Of a stretch of 64,000 nt of DNA, positions 1-11,646 are shown piece after piece. The notes under the pieces are model-generated. The model saw only the letters and a program-made list of their open reading frames with translations, was not told the origin of the DNA and did no database searches. The position numbers and the translations under genes were made by a program. The DNA comes from Aplysia californica. Lineage: Eukaryota > Mollusca > Gastropoda > Aplysiida > Aplysiidae. The stretch covers positions 136,097 through 200,096 of the forward strand of contig NW_004797363.1 of assembly GCF_000002075.1 (NCBI RefSeq), written 5' to 3'. Positions within the stretch are counted from its first letter, which is position 1, and each line of letters starts with the position of its first letter.

Positions 1-50
1 TGTCATGCTCATAACTGTGCCTGAACTGCAACAGGGAACTGCTGCTTTTT

Positions 51-298
51 CTTTCCTAATCTTTACTGTCGTCATTTTCCTCTACTTCTTTTCTATGTTT
101 GTCACACTCTTGTGACCCGCTATTTCCAGGGCGCCTTGATAATCGAAGCAGACTTTGTGCTGTTGAAGCTAGAGAGGTGAGCAGAGTAAGCTCGATTTCC
201 TGTAAAGACTTTTCTGTTGACATCCACCCCTTGGCGCTCATATGACCTTACGCAGTTGCGAGCGCTGTAAAACCTCTACTAAATAAAATTAAATAAAT
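51..298 (+). repeat. SINE, group III (shared hairpin tail)
   Basis: Strongly similar to 43967-44203 across the whole unit (TTTGTCACACTCTTGTGACC, GCAGACTTTGTG, GTTGAAGCTAGAGAGGTGAG, TCTGTTGACATCCACCCCTT), ending in the tail GGCGCTCATATGACCTTACG...GAGCGCTGTAAAACC and an A-rich end. It lies in a POMGNT1 intron. The 5' boundary is uncertain because I could not define its target-site duplication. Confidence 0.75.
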
Positions 299-320
299 TG
301 TTAAGTTATAGCTGATGATA

Positions 321-505
321 TAGTGGAACCTTTTCTTATGCCCAGTTGTCCCTAAAATATCACCCATACAAACTGCCACTTCCCACTTCCCCCCCCCCAT
401 GGGTTTCTTTTCTCTATTTTAATGACATTATCCAAGAGGACCGCCTGTCTAAAATGACCACTGTTTTCTTAAACAATGCTTAGTTATCATGGACAAGTTT
501 GACTG
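321..505. mobile_element. pogo/Tigger-like MITE, diverged
   Basis: TA-flanked element with degenerate ends (left AGTGGAACC, right GTTTGACTG then TA). It has the family's internal blocks, such as the short runs around CACTTCCC and GACCGCCTGTCTAAAATGACCA. It belongs to the family seen at 2406, 12581, 21871, 42512 and 48566. Confidence 0.6.
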
Positions 506-611
506 TATTTTACTTTGTTTGTCCCTGGAGTTTACATTACCAAGGACACCACTCTGATCGCCACTATTTTATGCCTTCTTCACTGATTGGGATTTTTTTT
601 GGGAGCTCACC

Positions 612-775
612 TGTAATTTCAGTTGCCTTTGGGTTAGGTTACCGGACTCGTAATCATGAGATTGCAGGTTCAGGGGTTTGAGTCTCAGCTTGGTCCGACG
701 TTTTGTTTTTGAGAAAGGCACTTTACACAAATCTAGGAGATGGACGATAAACCTATACCATTTCACCTGTAATTT
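612..775 (+). repeat. tRNA-derived SINE, group B (partial)
   Basis: A head with GGTTAGGTTACCGGACTCGT, then a B-box-like region and the block GAGAAAGGCACTTTACACAA. The same blocks occur in reverse at 22715-23006, 25208-25382 and 52345-52681. POMGNT1 intron. Confidence 0.65.
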
Positions 776-1448
776 CAGCCTTTGAAATCTCAGTTGCACT
801 ATTGGAGATTTAGTTATTTTCTGTAATATTTAATGCTTTGTGTTAGAGAATTAACAGGTTCAGGTTAATTCATTTTTCTGTAATACCGATAGTAAGAAAA
901 CAGTGAGCTGTGATGGTGAAAATTGTCTCTGAAATGGTTGCCACCATGACTTGATATGGGACTTACTGTGTGATTCTCTAAATTCATGTTTGAACATGAT
1001 GACAAGCTTGTAATCAAAATTTAAGAAGGAAAAAAGTATTTTTAGAATTATAGTAAAGTACAGCTAGGTTGAAGGCAAGAGAGGAAGGGGAAAATCTAAG
1101 AGAAGAATGGGACAGGGCATAGAAACCTGGCTTTGAACCAAAACAATGGACAGGGACAATGGGAAGAGACAGATTGTTTTACCTACCTCCTAAATTATCT
1201 AAGTTTTGTCAGCGAGGAGTAAAAAACACCTACATTAAATAAACAAAAGTGCAGACATGTAAAAAAAAGCGATTTTCAAGTAATAGAAAAGTTAAAAAGA
1301 AGAAGTACAAGAAAAGAAGAAAAATGAGAATAGTTAATATGTTGTACTTGGTATTGCATGGGCTCGCAGGTTCATGCTGCTGTCATGCGAATCGACACAA
1401 CTGAACAAATGCTCATAATAACCTACCTCTGTCTCTCTTGATTCACAG

Positions 1449-4400
1449 GGCAGTGTTATGGCCAAGCGTGTGTTTGACACCTACAGTCAACAAGAGGACG
1501 ATGCCATGGTGCTATTTTTAAACATGGTCTCAGATGGACGTATCCTTGTTTTTGCCATCAAGGTAAAGGATTCAGTTCTGGAAAAATATGTATTTGATAT
1601 ACGTTAATGTATGCCTGTCTTTTTGCTTTGTCACCCGAGTAATAAGCATGTGATTTTGATCTTGTCTTCGAGTATAATCGGTTTGCTGAAAGACTTACAG
1701 GTGTTGCTGTGGATGGTTGGACGGTGCCATTTGTAGGTCCTACTCCTTTTCGCTTTCTCTGTTGTTTCTATCTTACTTTGTTACTGGAGCTAGATGGTTG
1801 TTATTGTGTCCGTGTGCTGCTCTTTACTTAAAAAAAGGAAGGGGAGAGGATAATTCTGAGTGGTCAAACTTTTTATGAAGTTATCTCTGTCTTGCTTTGA
1901 AAATCATTGCAAGTGAATACCGCTAAATTTAAATGAGCCTTCCTTTTCCTAGTATAATAGATCAAGTTTAAAAATATCAAAATTTGTATTATTTTTGCAA
2001 GAAATCGAGGCTTGTATTTGAAAGGGGGAGGAAATATTTTTCCCTTTTGAAAACTTTATTTGAGCCTTATGGCTTGTAATAGATATGTTTGTGTTTGCTT
2101 TTGTCACTGAACAGCTCAATAACTCTATTCGCAATGACTCTTTTTTCAATGATAAAATCAATTAATGATAAACAATGAACATGTATATATACTTTCGGGC
2201 GACATTATTAATATAGTTTTTATATACATTAGATATAAATTCTGTTTCTTCTTCTTCAAGTGCCAGATCTGAAACAGACACTGGCAGCCATAATTTGCCA
2301 CTTCTCTACTTGGATGCTCTAAAAAAACCCAAACAACAACTCTATATTCTTGTGGTCTTTCCAAGTCACTCTTTTGTTTATGACACTAAATAATAATGAG
2401 ATATACAGTCGAAACTGTCCATGATAGCCACTCATTATTGAAGAGAAAAGTGGTTATCTTAGACAGGTGGATGTCTTAGAGAGTGACATTATGATATAGA
2501 AAAAAATGCAAGGGAGGAAGTGGGAAGTGGTCATTTGCACAGGTGATTGTCTTGGACAGTGGGCTGTTAGAGCAAGTTTGATCTTACATAATGTGTAAGA
2601 ACAGTTTCGCAACAAAATGCAACATATCAAGTTTTCCGTCTTTGAGAAAACAAGTATTTCTGTTCTTCACCCGTTTACTGAATAATCTTGAACAACTTCG
2701 TTCTATAGAATATATGATGTAAGGCTTAGTTGATATTTTTTGCTTTATGAAAGCTATGTTGGATAATCCTTTTCCTTTAAATTGATGTCTTGTCTTGTTG
2801 TGTGTATGCGTGGGTGCACCTAACCTTTGTAACATTTCACTTCCGTTGTAAACAATCAAGGCAAATTTCTCCCTGTGAGATGAATAAAGATTGTTATTGT
2901 GGTCATTGTCATCTCCCCACTTTTTGACAGAATGTGATATATCTACATTACAATCATAAGAAAGGGAAAGATTCTCCAACAAATTTTCATCGACCACAAG
3001 CAAAGTCATGTGACTCAAGAAAGGAGCTTAATTGGCAAGCAAAGAGTGTGACACAGTTTATCAAAAAAGTTTGACGGCTTTTGTCGCATTTGTAAAAAAA
3101 GCATCACTTTCTGCAGTTCTTTGAAGAGGGAAAGAATCACTTTTTATAAGAAAAGAAGTTGACTCTGGAAGGTGCCTCATCTTTCTAAATATGATGGTAC
3201 TAGTCAAACTTTGAAAATTGCGTTTGTCCCGTTTTTTCGTCAGACTGGTTATATTTTGTATGATATAACTACTCTTCATGCACAGGATGAAGGGACGTTC
3301 CAGCTGAAAGGGCCGGCTAGGGAGTTCCTCAAGTCTCTGGGCAGTGTGGAGGTGACGGGTCTGGGCTACCGGGACATGTGGGCCTTTGTGGCGGTCAAAG
3401 GTGGTAAGTTGCCAGGAATGGGCACATTACGCCCTTGTTTTTCAAAACAATTCTTTTCAGTTATGCTGTAATACTATTCCTCCCAAGTCTTTTTATTTTT
3501 ATGACCTTTACCATGATTTTGTCGCCTTTAAAAAGACCTAGTTTTAAAGCTTTTTTCATCCTTTCTTTCCTTCTTTTTAACTGCTTTGTATTTTATAAAC
3601 TTCATCTGAACATGAAATGATAAATGATAGGTTGTATTGTTCTAACAATAATTTTTGTTGCCTTTGAAAAGAAAAAATTCATATGCTTTTTTTCCATCCT
3701 TTCTTTCTTTCCTGCCAACTGCTTTGTATTTTTATAAATTTCTTCCGGAAATATAGTGATAAATGATATATTGAATCATATTTCTGTGCACACTTTATGA
3801 TGATGAAAGATGAAACTTGTGTTGTTGTCATTGTCTGTGAGAATGGCTTGATGTGATGCATTTTGTGATGAGAATTTTGGCATTTTTCTCTTTATTCACG
3901 TGTTCAGGACAAAAGCTTGGGGAGGGCCACAGCAAGGCTCCTAACCTCAGCGCATGGGGTGAGAAGGTGGAGGTCAAAGTTGAACTGCCACTCTCAGCTG
4001 CAGGAGGTACGTTCCTTGAAAAAAAAACGTTATTGTAATTGACAAGTTTGTTTCATGGCTTTGTTGGTGTTGGAGAAAGGTTTTAAATATATTATTTATT
4101 TAATGGTTAAAGTATCCTTTGCACTCTTCAGCACTTCTGTATATCATAGGAGAAGGCATAATTTGGTGGGAAATACAGATGCTCTTGTGGATTTCAGGCT
4201 TTAATAAAAGACAACGGGCACTTTAATTTTGACGTATTCAACCATTTCTTACTCTAGCCAGTACATATTGTGTGCTTTCACTTTGTTCATCCTCCTGCTG
4301 ATGGGCACTTGGTAGGAGGTTTGCTGAGACAGCATGTGTGAATGATGGCATTGTGCACCTGACAGGCTGCAACGCTGTATACGTCTCAGGAGTTGAAATG

Positions 4401-4850
4401 GTAATGAGAAACTGACAAGATTGTCAGAGGAGTTACCGTGAAGTCATGTGAGCCTTCGGGAGAATATAATATGTCAATATATAAACTGCTTTTGATAAAC
4501 CCTTCCACACACCGAATGCAAGCTTCAGAATGTGGTCATTCTAAACAGGTGGTCCTCTTGGACAGTATCCTTATGATATAGGAAAAATACAAGGGGGGAG
4601 TGTTAAGTGGTTGTTTGTACAGGTGGTTGTCTTGAACAGGTGGTTGCTTGAGCAGGTTCAACTGTAAATATAGAAGTTGTTCTCAGAGAGCTCTGGTGTT
4701 GTTGGCCCAGATCAGTCTGGATTCATAGAGTAATAATAGTAACAATAATAATAATAATTTATATAGCTTTTAGTCGCTAGAGGGGTCCAAACACTTTACC
4801 ATACAAAATTATCTCTCAACATTGTTAGATAATTAAACAACATAAACAAC

Positions 4851-4943
<93 letters not shown>

Positions 4944-7900
4944 CACTCTCACAACTCCCAGACCTGCACACATTTTCACACGCAAAATTCACTGGCAGAG
5001 GACAGTGTTGAACAAATGTGTATTTTTTAGACTTTTCTTAACCCTATCCGTACGTCGTGTTTTAGTATCGTATCCATACGATGTGGGGAACTTTGTGCCA
5101 CCACTTCCCAAAGAAGAAATTTACTCATTAATCTGATCTGTATGCCTTGCATAGCAGTCTGTCAAAATGATTTTTTGAGAAATACTGAAAGTTTCAAAGA
5201 GATCTTCGCACTAGAAGTATTCTTAAATGTGAAGAATACAACCCTGGGGGTACAAAATGACCCCAGGGCGTACGGATAGGGTTGAACTCCTAAACTTGAG
5301 GTAACATGTCTTTTCATGTTGTACACTCTGCTCAGAGGGTGAGTGCTCTTGGCCTGACAGTGATGAGGCGAGGAGACGGAAAGCTTTCTGCAGCAAAGTG
5401 GAGGGCTATGGCAGTGTTTGTAAGTGTGATGGCCCGGCACCCATCAGCTTTTCACCTCAGAAGGTAATTTTTATAATTTGTTTTTGTAGTCATGGTCATG
5501 CTTTTTCTTCTGTAAGTGACTGTAGTATTTTTCTTGTACTGGTGATTATTGAACGGTTCTTTTGTTGGTAAATATTGGTAAATTTCTGTTATTTTTATGA
5601 TGGTTTTAGTTTTTTTCTTTAGGTTGTTAGTGTGGTGCTTGTTTATTATTCTTAGTTTTGGCACATTTCTGTAAATATTTTAGTGATTTTAATTATTTTC
5701 TTTGGTTGGTAACTGTAGTACATGTCTATACTTTTTGGGGGGTGATATTAAGATATTTGTTTTTTTAGCACTTTTAGTTTCAGTTTGTTGCTATTTCTAT
5801 AGTTGACAGTGTCTTATGATACATATAAACAGGGCATAGCTTGAAAGTACTCTGCATTTCAGGGACTCTTTTTATCTATTTTGTGATACTGCTTGGAGAG
5901 AAAGAATGATGCAGTGTTTATGTTTTGTTATTTTCTGTAATTTAGTGTTATCTGTTAAATTATACATATGTTTCCACAGACTTTTATGTGCCTCTGTGTG
6001 ACAAAAGCTCCCACAAAGATAAAGAAACTTTTAAATGAAGTCTTCTTTTTTCTTTCTATCAGCTTGTGAACAGTCAAATTTTGGGCATTCCAGTAGCTGT
6101 CATTGCCAGTGACAGACCACACTACCTGTACAGGTGAGATAAATATGACTCGACCGTTAACTCTAAAAACAAGGAAGAATATTAGGTAAATCTTTTTTAA
6201 TGTGTAAAACAGAAATCAGAAAGGATGTTTTATTGTGTAATGATTTGCCACGTTCTTGTGGTGTTGCTCTATATAGAGCTGTTGTTTTTACCATTCTTTT
6301 ACTTTTAGAAAGTGGGTGGTTGAAGAGCATCACTTGTTGGTCCTACTTCTCTTCTTTCTCTGTGTTGTTTCTGTCTCTCTGTCTTGCGTCTTCCCTGCAC
6401 TATATTACCATTATTGTGTCAATATGCTTCTCTTTACGTTAACATAACTTTTATAACATGCCACAGATTAGTTACTCGATTTGTATTGCCTCCCCAGAAT
6501 GTTGCAAACTCTTTTGTCCATACCTGGTGCAGATCCTAAGATGGTCACAGTCTTTATAGACGGCTATTTTGAGGTATTTATTCATATCGTCTCATAATAG
6601 TTACAGATTGTAAACTGTCTATAAGAATTTTATTCTTGGTGGCTGCTAATGGTTGAAAGATCGTACGGTCATGTCCTGTTTCTGTCATGGAGTATTACAT
6701 TTGTATTAACTGTGAAAGGTTGTTTTAGGGGAGGGATGCATTTTGTGAGGTGTTTGTTGAGAACATAAAACTATTGTGAATTGAAATCACGGACAGGGGA
6801 GGTGTGACTCAAGCATATGGCGCTTCTGTTTTTAAGTGGATTTCCAGGAACTATACTTAAGATGAAATTAGTTTGGAATGCTTGCAACAGTAGTTTTGTT
6901 AACTCACCACATATATTTTTCTATATACAGAGTGTCAATATTTGGCCCTAAAATTCAGCTAAATGTATTATATGTGTACAAAATTTGTTTTTTTGCCTAT
7001 TGCCATGCTTTCTCATTTTGAACTGCACTCTTGTTTATAGTGCCCTTGAGCTTTGGTCTCATGTTACTCACTGTGAGGTCTTTGACCTTCAGTGGTACAG
7101 CTGTTATTTGAATGGCTGGTTTTCTGGCTACAGTGGGTGGTTGGTGGGCACTTTGATGTGGTCTTCTGCTTCCCTTTCTTTTCAATGTTGCTGTTGTTCT
7201 AAACTTTTCCTTGTGAAACATGACCGTTATTGTTCAAACTCGACTTTTTCATGTACGAACCAACATCAACTTTCCTTCAAGTTTACCTATAGTGTTTTTT
7301 TGCTTCCCCTCTCTTTCGTCTATGTATCTGTCTTACTTTATCCAAACATCAAATGACCGTTATGCTGAAGTGCTTCCCATTTCTCTGACTCTCAATTCAT
7401 TTTCAAATCCTGATGAGATGAGCTGGTGCTTTGTGGGTGCTCTAGTGTGGTTTGCTCCTTCTTTCCTATCAAATATCTTTTCTCCTTCTTTTTTGTGTTT
7501 GTTACTCTCTTGTTACACCTTTGATGACCTATCTGTGTTGCAAGTGACGTAAAACACTTATTGAAACACAACTAAAACACCCTGTTGAAACATAATTGTT
7601 GTTGTTTCAACATGACACTATGACCCCTCAGCTTCCCCATTAAGTTGCCTACACATTCTGGTTGTCTTACACTTGGAACTGACGCCTAGCTCGTTGTTGT
7701 TTCAGGAGCCCTATGCCGTGACCAGGCTGTTTGGTCTCCGAGGTATACAGCACACACCTTTAGGTCTGAGGAATGCCCGTATATCTCAGCACTACAAGGC
7801 CAGCATGACTGCCACCTTTAACCTATACCCAGTAAGTCATAGCTGGTTAAAGTATGTGGAATGTGTTTTCTATCTATTTACTATTAAGTCATAAACGTAT

Positions 7901-10900
7901 CTATTGATATTTATTGTGAGCAGGATAACCTGATTTAGTCTCAATTTTTAAAAAAAATCTTAATTGTTGTTATGTATCATTAACAGAATAATTACATTAA
8001 AAAAAACAACATTTCTGTATTTATTAGTCAATCAAACTTACTGTTAACCATCTTACAAAACTACAGAGAAATAAAAAAGAACCTGACAAGTCATATTGCT
8101 AAACTTTACAAATTTTACAAATAATTTACAAGCAACGACATTTACCATTGATTCAGTCAGTCAGTCATTTTTAAAATTTAGTTGATCAGTCACCCTAGCA
8201 AATGGGGAATCAGTCACACAAACATTTTCCTTGTGTTTCTCGCTTGATAAAGCATACCAGTTCTGAATCATAAATGGCAATGAAGAAAAAAACAGTCAAA
8301 ATTTAAAAAAAAAAAAATTTTTGTAAGTTATACGCCATATTAAAAAATGAAATTATTGATTGTTATCTGTTCCTTTCAACAGAATGCTCAGTACGCCATT
8401 GTGATTGAGGAGGACCTCACAGTTTCTCCTGATTTTTTCAAGTAAGTCTGTTTCTCTGACAATCCTACACTCACTGTGTATTGTTTCTGTTACCCTTATC
8501 AGTCCAGATAAATGAAGAAAAAAATAATATACCATTTTCGGCTTTTTTCCCTGCGGAAAAAATTGGTTTACAAATTGCAATGGTTGAAGGTGAATGTTTT
8601 TCTGTGGTAGATTCTTATTCATACCAGGTTTCAAGATGCCTTTGTGTTTATGGCCAGGGGATTTCTGAACATTGTATCGCTGACTTCATGTTTCTGCAGT
8701 TCCTGTGTGGTGTGTGCACAACAAAATCACAGCACAGAAGGCAAATAACTAATCCAATCTTCTTGCTCTGATTCTTCCACAGTTATTTCAGTCAGACTAA
8801 GCACCTGTTGGAGCAGGACAACAGCTTATATTGCATATCTGCATGGAATGATCAGGTTTGTGCTGCTGTTGTTGTTGTTGTTATTGTTGTTGTTGTTGTT
8901 GTTGTTGTTGCTGCTATGGTTGTTGTTAAGGTTGCATTTTTTTGTTAGCTGATTTGGCTCTATTGGTCTAATATTCTTCTGAAACTGGGGCAACCCCCTG
9001 CCCACACTTCTATCGTCCTTATCCCCCCTCCTTTATTGTGTTTGTTACTCTCTTGTAACAGCTAATCTTCTGCACTTATATGACCCAATTTTGTTGCAAG
9101 TGTATTAAAAACTCTTACTTAAACAACAACCACAAATTTTAGAGCTCTCTTTGTCAAATACTCATCCAAAACTGGGGGCATTTCTAACCCCCTTCTCCCC
9201 TCCCAAGAAAATAAGTAGAAGAAAATAGAATATAATTATAGAAACTTGAAAAAAGAACCAACTGTTCCCTCTACTTCTTTTCAGTGTCACATCTATCCTA
9301 TTTTATTTCTCATGAAATATGATTGTTGTTGCACTGGCTCTTCATAAAGCACAAGTGGACTTAATTTTCTCTTGCTCTTTTTTTCTTTCTCTACCAGGGC
9401 TATGAGCACACAAGCAAAGACCCGACTCTGCTTTACCGTGTGGAGACCATGCCGGGTCTTGGGTGGCTTCTCAAGCGGTCACTCTACAAGGAAGAGCTGG
9501 AGCCCATGTGGCCTACACCAGAAAAGGTCTTATTTTCTTCTCCCCCATCCCCTAGAGCCTTGGACTGTTTGTAGATTTTGTTTTCGCTCACACTGCTAGA
9601 GATCATTTCCCATGACCAGGGTTTTTTTTTTTGCTGAGTGTGGTGTCTCTTTGCTTTGTGTGCACTCATACTCTTGTTCTCAAATCAACTGCTTAATGTA
9701 AGACTCTGCCATACGCCATTTTGAAGTGAGCAGTCAAAATGTACTTGTTTCTATTGGCCGGTGGTTATTCGGAGCTGAAGAATGGTTTGGATTTTCCTTT
9801 TTTTTGTCAGTGACTTACACTATTGTCGTAATATGTTTTGCAGAAATGAGGCTGTCACCGTTTATATTCATTGAAAAAATACAACTCAGTACACGTGTTG
9901 GAATGTTTCAATAACACAGTCAATGGGATACCTGAGTAAAGGGCTTTGAAAATTATCTTACTTTAGAGGTCCTTTCTTGGGTGTCTGTTTCACATTTCTC
10001 GAGAACATGTAGGACCTGTTCCTTTTTTGTCTCTTTTTTGAATATATCTCTGCCAAATTTACCACTAGTGTATGTAGTTTCCCTGAACAATACAACCTTT
10101 ATTGTGCCAATATACCTTTTTTAAACTCAAACTCAAACTCAGATGTAACAACAACAAAAATGATACATTAATGTGAGAAGTTATTTGTCGAATTTCTTTG
10201 TTGAAATACACAGATTCTAACATTGGATTACTCTTCATTTTGTAATTTTTTATTTATATTTTTTAACTTCATAGCAATGGGACTGGGACATGTGGATGAG
10301 AAGTGGAGCGATCCGTAAGAATCGTGAATGTGTCATCCCTGACATCAGTCGCACCTACCATTTTGGCTCCAAGGGGCTCAACATGAACCCGTATTTCCAA
10401 GAAGTTTACTTCAAGAAACATTCCTTGCAGGCGGAGGGTAACGTGAAGCTGAAAGATGTGGACAGGTAGGTGTTCTACAGGCCTGCTGAATGTCTGAGGT
10501 TTAGTGAAAATGCCTAATGGTGTTCCTTTTTTAAATGAGTGAATTTCCTGATTATTGTTAGAAATGCAGAATTATTAGTGAGCATCAATTAAGATTTTTA
10601 TGTTTTATTACAAGTTTGTGAGGTTCACTGTGTTTTACTTTTTGTGAGGAGCATGTACACTGTATCATATGCTCTGGAGCATGGATGGATTGAAAATATT
10701 GTCAATATTAAAACATTTGCTTTGTGAGGAAATTGCTTACTTTGATTATGAAGCCTTGGAGAAAGAAAAAAAGAACTATGAACGTCGTAGCAAAAATGTG
10801 TTTTTCAAGGACATGCATTATGAAAAAGTATGTCATGTCCGAACCATAATAAAACAAGAGGTATTTTCCCTGACAAGCTATGTTGAAAATTGACCTGCTA

Positions 10901-11598
10901 CTATTGATGGCTGCAGTGCAGCATCCTGTTTGCACCGGAACTAAGGATTAGAGCTACAGGACTCATGACTGTGGTCACTCATCAAACCTCTGCCTGTGAA
11001 ATAATTGCTGGGCTTTTAATTTGTTTACCTGTGTTGTCTCGCCACTCAACCATTATGCCTCAGAAATTTCCAGGGTGTGTTTCTGGGGTACGTTCTGACA
11101 CAGATAATGGGTGGTTGGTGGGTGCTCTGGTGTGGTTTGCTCCTTCTGTCCTATCAAACATCTATCATCCTGATCTCTCTTCCTTCTTATTTTGTGTTTG
11201 TTACTCTCTTTTAACACCTCTAATCTTCGGCTCTTATATGACCTTATTGTGTTGCAAGTGCAGTAAAACTCTTACAAAAACTAACTGACACAGATAAGAG
11301 GAAAAGGATGCTGTGAGGCTAAAAAAATGTTTAATGTCACTTACTGAACACATTGTTATCATCTTCTTCCTTTTGTTTTTGCAATTCCCCTAGAATGAAG
11401 AAAGATGAGTACGAGAAGGTTGTTGCAGAGCTGATATCCCAAGCCCAACCTGTGGATCACTCTGTGTCTCCATGTGACCCCAACTTCATCTCGGATAACT
11501 TACCACCGGTCAGTTCACTTGTTTTAATTTTCTTTTTTTTCTCTTTTTTTTTGGTCGTATTTATTTTGCTTCCGAGTTCTGATTTGTACTTGTTATTT

Positions 11599-11646
<48 letters not shown>

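Noticed and set aside
2584-3018. 144-codon minus-strand open frame in a POMGNT1 intron
   Set aside because: No family resemblance, His/Asn-rich low-complexity translation, antisense to an intron; treated as chance.
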